Below are positions 1 through 5,112 of a stretch of 5,112 bases of DNA, piece after piece; positions within the stretch are counted from its first letter, which is position 1; the number at the start of each line of letters is the position of its first letter. The notes beneath the pieces are model-generated. The model ran no database searches, was not told where the DNA came from, and saw only the letters and a program-made list of their open reading frames with translations. The DNA is from Alphaproteobacteria bacterium. Its GTDB lineage: Bacteria; Pseudomonadota; Alphaproteobacteria; UBA8366; JADFVY01. Location of the stretch: the NCBI GenBank assembly GCA_029881615.1, contig JAOUMF010000208.1, positions 1 to 5,112 on the forward strand, in the 5' to 3' direction. The position numbers were made by a program, and so were the translations under genes.

Positions 1-483
1 TCGGTACTGACCGTAACGCCGGACGAGCTGGCGCAAAGCGGCGCGCCGTTGGCTTTCGTCTATGAACGGGCCACCGGCGGGCCTTCCGGAATCATCAGCG
101 GCATCGCCGTGTTCGCGGTGCTGAACGGCGCGCTGATCCAGATGATCATGGCCTCGCGGGTGATCTATGGGCTGGCGGACCAGGGCGAGCTTCCCGCCGG
201 CCTGGCCCGGGTCAATGCCCGGACCCATACACCTGTGTTGGCAACGATTCTGGTCGCCGCGATCATTCTGGCGCTGGCGCTGTTCTTCCCGCTGGATATT
301 CTGGCCGAGACCACCTCGGTGATCGTTCTGATCGTGTTCGCGGCGGTCAATCTGGCGCTGATACTTATCAAGCGGCGCGGCACGGTGCCACCCGAGGGCG
401 TCCGGACTTATCCGGTCTGGGTTCCCGCCATCGGTTTTACCGCCAGCACCGGCTTCCTGGCGCTACGGTTCATGTGGGGGTAG
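1..483 (+). CDS. APC-superfamily amino acid permease, C-terminal part (5' end outside window)
   Basis: The frame is open from base 1 to a TAG stop at 481-483 and gives 160 residues, so the start lies to the left of the window. The protein is an inner-membrane transporter, probably importing amino acids with protons or exchanging them; the substrate cannot be read from this fragment. Hydrophobic stretches lie at about residues 31-50, 79-96, 100-123 and 141-157. Between the first two is the typical APC loop, with ASRVIYGLADQGELP at residues 51-65 followed by an RTHTPV segment before the next helix. By comparison with 12-helix APC proteins, these look like helices 8 to 11, with no room for a twelfth after them. 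The stop overlaps the 3' end of convergent rppH by 21 bases. Family assignment is firm; substrate and subfamily are not. Confidence 0.85.
   Translation, partial: SVLTVTPDELAQSGAPLAFVYERATGGPSGIISGIAVFAVLNGALIQMIMASRVIYGLADQGELPAGLARVNARTHTPVLATILVAAIILALALFFPLDILAETTSVIVLIVFAAVNLALILIKRRGTVPPEGVRTYPVWVPAIGFTASTGFLALRFMWG
463..483. other. Tail-to-tail overlap of permease gene and rppH
   Basis: The permease stop TAG (481-483) reads as the Leu162 codon of rppH on the other strand, and the rppH stop TAG (465-463) lies inside the permease frame six codons before its stop. The overlap is 21 bases. No intergenic space remains for a terminator between the two genes, and I see no strong hairpin with a T-run on either side. 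Confidence 0.85.
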
Positions 484-966
484 CCCCTGGTCTTTCGCAA
501 GGTGACGAAACGCAGCCACCACCTGTTCATAGATATCGCGCTTGAAACCAACCACCAGGTCCGGCAGGCGGTCGATATCCTCCCATTTCCAGGATTCGAA
601 TTCCCGGACATGGCTGTCGAGACGGATATCCTCGTCACGGCCGGTAAAGCGCAGGGCAAACCAGCGTTGCTTCTGGCCGCGATATCGACCGTCCCAGATC
701 TTTGCTGAAATTTCGGGCGGCAGATCGTATTTCAGCCATTCCGGATGTTCGGCGAGGATTTCGGCCTTGTCGGTGCCTATTTCCTCATGCAGTTCGCGCA
801 AGGCGGCCTCGCGAGGGCTTTCGCCCTCGTCGATTCCACCCTGCGGCATCTGCCAGTGATCGCCCGGCGTGTCGAGGCGGTCGCCGACCCAGACCCGCCC
901 GTCCGGGCCGAACAGCATCAGCCCGACACAGGCGCGCCAGGGGCGCGGGTCTTGCCGTTCAGCCAT
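463..966 (-). CDS. rppH: RNA pyrophosphohydrolase RppH (Nudix hydrolase)
   Basis: The 167-residue product is a cytoplasmic Nudix enzyme that removes pyrophosphate from the 5' end of triphosphorylated (or diphosphorylated) RNA, which opens mRNA to RNase E-type decay. The Nudix box is complete at residues 43-65: Gly43, Glu49, Arg57-Glu58, Glu61-Glu62 and Gly64 fit GX5EX7REUXEEXGU, with Thr65 at the last hydrophobic position. RppH-type signatures are also present: PQGGIDEGE (41-49), YRGQKQRWF (95-103) and EFESWKW (122-128). Length is normal for the family. The ATG at 964-966 fits the conserved N-terminus, where WRACVG (10-15) matches the usual YRP-VG. It lies 8 bases after the ctpA stop and is probably cotranscribed, but its GGAG abuts the ATG with no spacer. 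In alphaproteobacterial pathogens such as Bartonella the same family is called IalA or invasion-associated; that role is not implied here. Confidence 0.95.
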   Translation of the reverse strand: MAERQDPRPWRACVGLMLFGPDGRVWVGDRLDTPGDHWQMPQGGIDEGESPREAALRELHEEIGTDKAEILAEHPEWLKYDLPPEISAKIWDGRYRGQKQRWFALRFTGRDEDIRLDSHVREFESWKWEDIDRLPDLVVGFKRDIYEQVVAAFRHLAKDQGLPPHEP

Positions 967-974
967 CTCCGCCG

Positions 975-2264
975 TCAGTTTGACGTCCTGCGCGAAAGCG
1001 AGATACCGCGGATCAGGTCGACCGCGCGGATCAACTGATAATCCACGGGCTTCTCTTCCTCGCCGTCCTTGGCCGCATCTTCACCCACGGGTTTCTTCTT
1101 GCCGTTGCCGTCGGTATCCAGCGCACCGCGCAAATCCGCCTCGCTACGCCCCGCGCGCGCAAGATATTCAAGCTTGGCCTGGGGCACTTCGATATCCGGT
1201 TCGATACCCTTGGCCTGAATGGACCGGCCCGACGGCGTGTAATAACGCTGGGTCGTCAGCTTCATGGCGCCATCCCGGCCCAGCGGCATGATTGTCTGAA
1301 CCGACCCCTTGCCGAAGCTGCGAGTGCCCATCAGAATTGCCCTGCCATGATCCTGCAAGGCGCCGGCAACGATTTCCGAGGCCGATGCCGAACCGCCGTT
1401 GATCAGCACCACCACCGGCAAGCCGCCAGTGATATCGCCGCGTTCGGCATTGAACCGTTGCGCGGATTCCGGACGCCGCCCACGGGTAGAAACGATCTCG
1501 CCACGCTCCAGAAAAGCGTCGCTGACCGACACCGCCTGATCCAGCAAGCCGCCCGGATTGTTGCGCAGATCGATAACGAAGCCGGCCAACTTGTTGCCGG
1601 TTTCCTTTTTGATTTCCCGCACCGCCATAATCAGGCCGGACTCGGTCTGTTCGCTGAAGCTGGTAATACGGACATAACCGACATCACCCTTCACTTCGAA
1701 CCGAACCGACTTGATCTTGATTTCGTCGCGAGTGATGGAAACATCGAAGGGTTCCACGCCCTCGCGCAGAATGGTCAGCACGATGGTGGTTCCGATCGCA
1801 CCGCGCATCCGCTCCACCGCGTCGTTCAGGGTCAAGCCCAGCACGGGCTCGCCATCGAGATGGCTGATCAGATCACCGGCCTGAATTCCGGCACGGAAGG
1901 CCGGTGTATCGTCAATCGGCGAGACGACCTTTACATAGCCGCTTTCCATCGTGACCTCGATACCCAGCCCGCCAAACTTGCCGCGCGTCGACGTGCGCAT
2001 GTCGGCGTAAGCCTTTGGGTTCATATAGGTCGAGTGGGGGTCCAGACTGGTCAGCATGCCCTGAATTGCAGCCTCGATCAGCTGCTCGTCGGAAACCTCC
2101 TCGACATATTCCTCGCGCACGCGATCGAATACGTCACCGAAAAGTTCCAACTGTCGCAGCGTGTCGGAAGACGCTTCCTGTGCCGGAGCGCCCGTCGACC
2201 AGGACAGCAGGCCCGTCGCTACAATCGCCGCTGCCACCGCGGTCCGTCGTATATTAAACATCAT
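975..2264 (-). CDS. ctpA: CtpA, S41-family carboxyl-terminal processing protease
   Basis: The 429-residue product is a periplasmic serine protease that trims or degrades proteins from their C-termini; relatives control cell-wall hydrolases and envelope proteins. Residues 1-28 look like a Sec signal peptide, with likely cleavage after APA (26-28). A PDZ domain covers roughly 98-180, including GGLGIE and the AGIQAGD-I segment at 125-133. The peptidase S41 core follows, with DLRNNPGG at 232-239. The catalytic pair is Ser294 (in GSASASEI) and Lys319 (in SFGKGSVQ), 25 residues apart as in E. coli Prc, with Gln323 also kept. A charged tail (about 383-405) precedes a short C-terminal helix. The start chosen is the first ATG of an ATGATG that overlaps the envC stop and has AGGA 7 bases upstream. 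A longer frame from ATG 2300 has no visible ribosome binding site. ATG 2261 is almost equally possible. Confidence 0.95.
   Translation of the reverse strand: MMFNIRRTAVAAAIVATGLLSWSTGAPAQEASSDTLRQLELFGDVFDRVREEYVEEVSDEQLIEAAIQGMLTSLDPHSTYMNPKAYADMRTSTRGKFGGLGIEVTMESGYVKVVSPIDDTPAFRAGIQAGDLISHLDGEPVLGLTLNDAVERMRGAIGTTIVLTILREGVEPFDVSITRDEIKIKSVRFEVKGDVGYVRITSFSEQTESGLIMAVREIKKETGNKLAGFVIDLRNNPGGLLDQAVSVSDAFLERGEIVSTRGRRPESAQRFNAERGDITGGLPVVVLINGGSASASEIVAGALQDHGRAILMGTRSFGKGSVQTIMPLGRDGAMKLTTQRYYTPSGRSIQAKGIEPDIEVPQAKLEYLARAGRSEADLRGALDTDGNGKKKPVGEDAAKDGEEEKPVDYQLIRAVDLIRGISLSRRTSN
2259..2264 (-). other. envC-ctpA stop/start overlap (ATGATG)
   Basis: The minus strand reads ATGATG at 2264-2259. 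The envC stop TGA (2263-2261) is embedded in it, giving an ATGA overlap with the first ctpA start codon and a TGATG overlap with the second. This is the classic arrangement for termination-reinitiation coupling and suggests that the two envelope proteins are made together. Confidence 0.8.
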
Positions 2265-3568
2265 CCACTCGTCCTGTTTTGTTTCCCGCTGGCGATCCAT
2301 CGGTCTGGATTAATCGATTGACCCTTGCGCCTGAGTTCAAGGTAAAGTCCCACAGTACTGCCACCCTTGTCGACAATCGAATTTCCCATAGCGCCGACCG
2401 GCTCGCCGGTCAGCACCCACTGCCCGGCCGACGTATCCAGCCGCTCCAGGCCCGCCAGCAGCGTATGGTATCCGCCGTCATGCTCGATAATCAAGATTTG
2501 TCCATAACCTTCAAAGGGTCCCGCAAAAGCGACCCGCCCATCATGGGGCGCCACGATCTGTGCGCCCGGCCGGGTTGCATAGGTTACGCCGCGCTCGGTC
2601 TGGCCATGCTTATTCCGGTCGCCGTATCGCGTAACGATCCGCCCCTTCACCGGATCGGTTATCAACCCCTTGACCGGAAACGGCCTGATACCCTCAGGCT
2701 TTGCGAGGACCGCCGCCCGCGCCACCATCGCGGCTTCTTCTGCGGGCTTGGCGGCGGGAGGGGCAGGTTTTTGAGGGTTTTTTGCGGCTTCGGCCAGGCG
2801 ACGCTGTTCTTCCTCGCGACGCTTCCGTTCGGCTTCCTCGCGCTGCTTGCGGTCCTTTTCAATCTGCGCCAGCAAGTCCCTGATCGAATCCGCCCGCTTG
2901 CCCAGTTCGGCCATGCGGCGAGTAACTTCCTGACGTTCCGATTCAGTCTGCCGCAGCAGGGTCGATTTGCGCGTCAGTACATTCTGCAGCCGATTTTGCT
3001 CTTTCTCCAGTTCCTGCGTCTCGGTCGCCAGCGACACCAGCTGAACCCGCGTTTCCTCTCGTATTTGCGAAAGTTCATAGAGTTCGCGCGACAATGCGTC
3101 AGCCTGCTTCTTGATACTGGGCAAGGCCGTACGCAATAGCAGAGCGCTACGCACCATGTCGGTCGGCGCATCGGGATAGGCCAGCATGGTTTGCGGCGGA
3201 TTGCGCGACAGTCGCTGCAGCGCGACCAGAGTGCCTGTCATCTGCGATCGCTGGCGCGAGAGCGACAAATGAATTTCACCCTCGCGTTCACCGAGCTCCT
3301 GGAGCGTCGCTTCCAGCTCGATCAATCGGGCCTCGTGCTCCTGCGCCTTCGTCGCTGCGGCAATGGCTTCACGCCGCAGATTATGCAAATCCTCCGCGGC
3401 CTGGCGGCGTTTTTGTTCCAACGCCTTTGCCCGCGCCTTGTCGGCCTGTATCTGTTCTTCGACCTTTTTCAGGTCTTCCTGTTCGCCAGCGGGCGCAAGA
3501 GAGGGCGCCGCGGCCAGAAGAACCACCGCCAGCATGAATGCAAATGCCAGGCGATCAGCCCGCGGCAC
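2261..3568 (-). CDS. envC: EnvC-like murein hydrolase activator (degenerate LytM/M23 domain)
   Basis: The 435-residue product resembles EnvC of E. coli and LdpF-type proteins of alphaproteobacteria, which act in the periplasm to switch on cell-separation amidases at the divisome. It has an N-terminal signal segment (hydrophobic 7-25, cleavage probably near 25-28), long coiled coils rich in Lys, Glu, Arg and Gln (about 29-120 and 150-262), a Pro/Ala-rich linker (264-290) and a C-terminal LytM/M23 domain (about 300-427). The expected zinc-ligand and catalytic positions are all changed: ERGVT at 325-329 where active enzymes have H-x-G-V-D, AGL at 372-374 in place of A-H-L, and LYLE at 408-411 in place of L-H-x-E. 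It should therefore be a non-enzymatic activator. I chose the GTG at 3566-3568 because GGGAG lies 9 bases upstream; ATG 3577 and TTG 3589 are in-frame alternatives. It overlaps gpmI by 14 bases and ctpA by 4. Confidence 0.9.
   Translation of the reverse strand: MPRADRLAFAFMLAVVLLAAAPSLAPAGEQEDLKKVEEQIQADKARAKALEQKRRQAAEDLHNLRREAIAAATKAQEHEARLIELEATLQELGEREGEIHLSLSRQRSQMTGTLVALQRLSRNPPQTMLAYPDAPTDMVRSALLLRTALPSIKKQADALSRELYELSQIREETRVQLVSLATETQELEKEQNRLQNVLTRKSTLLRQTESERQEVTRRMAELGKRADSIRDLLAQIEKDRKQREEAERKRREEEQRRLAEAAKNPQKPAPPAAKPAEEAAMVARAAVLAKPEGIRPFPVKGLITDPVKGRIVTRYGDRNKHGQTERGVTYATRPGAQIVAPHDGRVAFAGPFEGYGQILIIEHDGGYHTLLAGLERLDTSAGQWVLTGEPVGAMGNSIVDKGGSTVGLYLELRRKGQSINPDRWIASGKQNRTSG
2272..2275 (-). 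promoter_or_regulatory. Ribosome binding site deciding the ctpA start
   Basis: AGGA on the minus strand lies 7 bases before the ATG at 2264 and 10 bases before the second ATG at 2261. It sits inside the last codons of envC. No comparable site precedes the upstream ATG at 2300, where the sequence reads ATCCAGACCG directly before the start. Confidence 0.65.
2777..2783 (-). other. Possible -1 frameshift heptamer A AAA AAC in envC
   Basis: In the envC frame, codons 262-264 read GCA AAA AAC, so the heptamer A AAA AAC is in the phase required for -1 slippage. A slip here would read 27 further codons and stop at TGA 2696-2694, giving about 291 residues that keep the coiled coils but lose the LytM domain. 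A possible GC stem (arms 2757-2750 and 2717-2710, 8 pairs, about 32-base loop) starts 19 bases after the heptamer, farther than usual for a stimulator. In E. coli this heptamer is much weaker than A AAA AAG. Chance occurrence is quite possible. Confidence 0.2.
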
Positions 3569-5112
3569 GTTTCTCATCTCCCGGGGCAATCAGCGACCGG
3601 CCAGTCATTTCCGCCGGTATCGCCAGCCCCATCAATTCCAGGACCGTCGGGGCCAGGTCCGATAACCGCCCATCAACGATCCGCGTGGCGTATTTTTCAT
3701 CCGGCGCCAGCAGAACCGGAACCATGTTATGGGTATGGGCGGTGTGAGGCTGCCCGGTAACCGCATCGCGCATACAATCGGCATTGCCATGATCGGCGGT
3801 GATTAGCAAGGCGCCCCCGGCCGCGCGCACGGCAGCTTCCAGCCGCCCCAGACAGCCATCGACGGTTTCCACCGCACGGATCGCCGCCGCCATGATCCCG
3901 GTATGGCCGACCATATCGGTATTGGCGTAATTGACCACGATCAGGTCGTATTTTCCGCTATCGACGGCCTCGACCAGACGGTCGGTTACTTCGCCCGCCG
4001 ACATTTCCGGCTGCAGATCGTAGGTCGCGACTTTCGGCGAGGGGACGAGAACGCGGTCCTCGCCCGGGAACACCTCTTCGCGCCCACCATTCAGGAAAAA
4101 AGTGACGTGGGCATATTTCTCGGTTTCAGCGATACGCAACTGCTTCAATCCGGCATCGGCCACAACCTGCCCCAACACATTGTCCAGGGACAAGGGAGGA
4201 AATACGGCGGTGATCATGCCCGCCAGCGCCGCCGAATATTCCACCAAGCCCGTTGCGGCGGCAAATGCGATATGGCGGGGGCGCGGAAAATCGTCGAACC
4301 CGGGATCCAGTAGCGCCGTCAAAATCTCGCGAGCACGGTCGGACCGGAAATTCGCCATCACGATACCGTCGCCATCGGCCATGCCCCGGTAGTCGCCGAT
4401 CACGGTTGCCGGCATGAATTCATCGGTCTTGCCCGCTGCATAGGCAGCGTCGACCGCCGCCAGCGCATCGGCCGCCCTCGCCTCACCGCGGCCTTCGGCC
4501 ATCGCGACATAGGCCAACGCCACACGGTCCCAGCGCTTATCGCGGTCCATCGCATAATAGCGCCCGGTGACCGTGGCAATCGCAGCCCGCGGCGCCGCCG
4601 CCAGAAATTCTTCCATATAGCCACGCCCGCTGGAAGGCGGCGTATCGCGGCCATCCAGAAAGGCGTGAACCGCCACCGGAATACCGGCGTCAGCCAGGAT
4701 ATTGGCCAGGGCGGCGATCTGATTCTGATGGGAATGGACCCCGCCGGGCGAAATCAGCCCCATCAGATGGGCCGTCCCGCCGCTATCCTTCAGGGTTTCG
4801 ATAAAGGCCGCAAGAACCGGTTCCCGCGCCAGCCCACCATCGTCGAGCGCGGCATCGATACGAGGAAAATCCTGCATCACGACGCGGCCGGCGCCGATAT
4901 TCGTATGACCGACTTCCGAATTTCCCATCTGCCCGTCGGGAAGACCGACCTGCCCACCCGAAGCATCCAGCCGCGCGCGCGGACAAGTCGCACGCAGACG
5001 GTCCCACACCGGCGTGTCGGCCGCCGCAATGGCGTTGAAGTCGGTTTCCTCGCGGTCTCCCCATCCATCCAGGATGCAAAGCACTACGGGGCGCGGTTTC
5101 AGCGAATCGGTC
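3555..5112 (-). CDS. gpmI: 2,3-bisphosphoglycerate-independent phosphoglycerate mutase (5' end just outside window)
   Basis: This cytoplasmic enzyme interconverts 3- and 2-phosphoglycerate in glycolysis and gluconeogenesis, using two Mn ions and a phosphoserine intermediate. Counting from the first full codon in the window (Thr, 5109-5111), 518 residues are present. Active-site residues of the alkaline-phosphatase-like fold are visible: Asp15 (in ILDGWG), nucleophile Ser65 (in GNSEVGH), Asp399 and His403 (DMVGH), Asp440-His441 (TADHGNAD) and probably His459 (HTAHTHN). Substrate-site signatures GVHSH, DGRDTPP and GRYYAMDRD lie between. The frame is open to base 5112 and the first residues, TDSLKPRPVV, look like the usual N-terminus, so the true start is probably only a codon or so beyond the edge. 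A GTG at 5084 would remove conserved N-terminal sequence and is not the start. The TGA stop at 3555-3557 lies inside envC. Confidence 0.96.
   Translation of the reverse strand, partial: TDSLKPRPVVLCILDGWGDREETDFNAIAAADTPVWDRLRATCPRARLDASGGQVGLPDGQMGNSEVGHTNIGAGRVVMQDFPRIDAALDDGGLAREPVLAAFIETLKDSGGTAHLMGLISPGGVHSHQNQIAALANILADAGIPVAVHAFLDGRDTPPSSGRGYMEEFLAAAPRAAIATVTGRYYAMDRDKRWDRVALAYVAMAEGRGEARAADALAAVDAAYAAGKTDEFMPATVIGDYRGMADGDGIVMANFRSDRAREILTALLDPGFDDFPRPRHIAFAAATGLVEYSAALAGMITAVFPPLSLDNVLGQVVADAGLKQLRIAETEKYAHVTFFLNGGREEVFPGEDRVLVPSPKVATYDLQPEMSAGEVTDRLVEAVDSGKYDLIVVNYANTDMVGHTGIMAAAIRAVETVDGCLGRLEAAVRAAGGALLITADHGNADCMRDAVTGQPHTAHTHNMVPVLLAPDEKYATRIVDGRLSDLAPTVLELMGLAIPAEMTGRSLIAPGDEKRAAG
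3578..3582 (-). promoter_or_regulatory. Ribosome binding site deciding the envC start
   Basis: On the minus strand GGGAG is followed by nine bases (ATGAGAAAC) and then GTG at 3568. The same GGGAG directly abuts the in-frame ATG at 3577, which is too close for normal initiation. This spacing is why the GTG is preferred. The site lies within the last codons of gpmI, so envC translation is probably coupled to gpmI translation. Confidence 0.6.

Noticed and set aside
476..488. Possible terminator hairpin GGGG-TAG-CCCC at the permease-rppH overlap
   Set aside because: The stem is only four pairs plus a wobble with a three-base loop, and no T-run follows on either strand.
2259..2300. Longer ctpA form starting at ATG 2300 with 12 extra residues
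   Set aside because: No ribosome binding site precedes it, the extra residues (MDRQRETKQDEW) would put a charged stretch before the signal peptide, and the ATG at 2264 has AGGA at good spacing.
1347..2321. 324-codon open frame on the plus strand opposite ctpA
   Set aside because: It lies antisense to a clear S41 protease with full active site. The translation is rich in Arg, His and Gln with no domain pattern, as expected for a shadow frame in GC-rich DNA.
2662..2862. 66-codon minus-strand frame in the +1 phase of envC, rich in Lys, Pro and Arg
   Set aside because: It overlaps the coiled-coil linker coding region and is best explained as a frame shadow. It is not the frame entered by the proposed -1 slip.
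2279..3139. 286-codon plus-strand frame opposite envC
   Set aside because: It is antisense to the coiled-coil and LytM regions. Its Leu/Arg/Phe-rich composition mirrors Lys/Glu/Gln codons on the other strand, and no motif is recognisable.
3191..3760. 189-codon plus-strand frame across the envC-gpmI junction
   Set aside because: It is antisense to two well-supported genes, shows no domain pattern and has no convincing ribosome binding site.
3903..4313. 136-codon plus-strand frame opposite gpmI
   Set aside because: It is a shadow of the phosphoglycerate mutase catalytic region.
5082..5084. GTG 5084 as the gpmI start
   Set aside because: The frame stays open to the window edge, and the upstream residues SLKPRPVV match the usual N-terminal approach to the ILDGWG motif.

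Overview
The window is ordinary, densely packed chromosomal DNA from a GC-rich alphaproteobacterium, possibly a Rhodospirillales-like lineage. The placement rests on the gene order gpmI, envC-like, ctpA, rppH and on the RppH protein signatures; it is inference, not a database match. No mobile element, CRISPR array, tRNA or rRNA is visible, and no gap between genes exceeds 8 bases.

Layout. Bases 1-483 (+) hold the C-terminal 160 residues of an APC-type amino acid permease. Every other gene is on the minus strand and reads from right to left. First is gpmI (phosphoglycerate mutase, 5' end just outside the window), then an EnvC-like murein hydrolase activator, then ctpA (periplasmic S41 carboxyl-terminal processing protease), then rppH (Nudix RNA pyrophosphohydrolase). 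The permease and rppH converge and overlap tail to tail by 21 bases.

The four minus-strand genes look like one operon. gpmI overlaps the preferred envC start by 14 bases. envC and ctpA share an ATGA junction followed by a second ATG. ctpA and rppH are 8 bases apart. Start choices differ from the longest open frames: gpmI continues past the window edge, envC is best started at a GTG (base 3568) that has a well-placed ribosome binding site, and ctpA is best started at base 2264.

Functionally, the operon joins a glycolytic enzyme to two envelope proteins concerned with peptidoglycan and to an mRNA 5'-end decay enzyme. The EnvC-like protein has a LytM domain in which all the expected zinc-ligand positions are replaced, so it should regulate an amidase rather than cut the wall itself. 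CtpA has an intact Ser/Lys active site and a PDZ domain. I do not see a previously undescribed system here. The points most worth a second look are an in-phase A AAA AAC heptamer inside envC, the unusual rppH start, and the convergent gene overlap.
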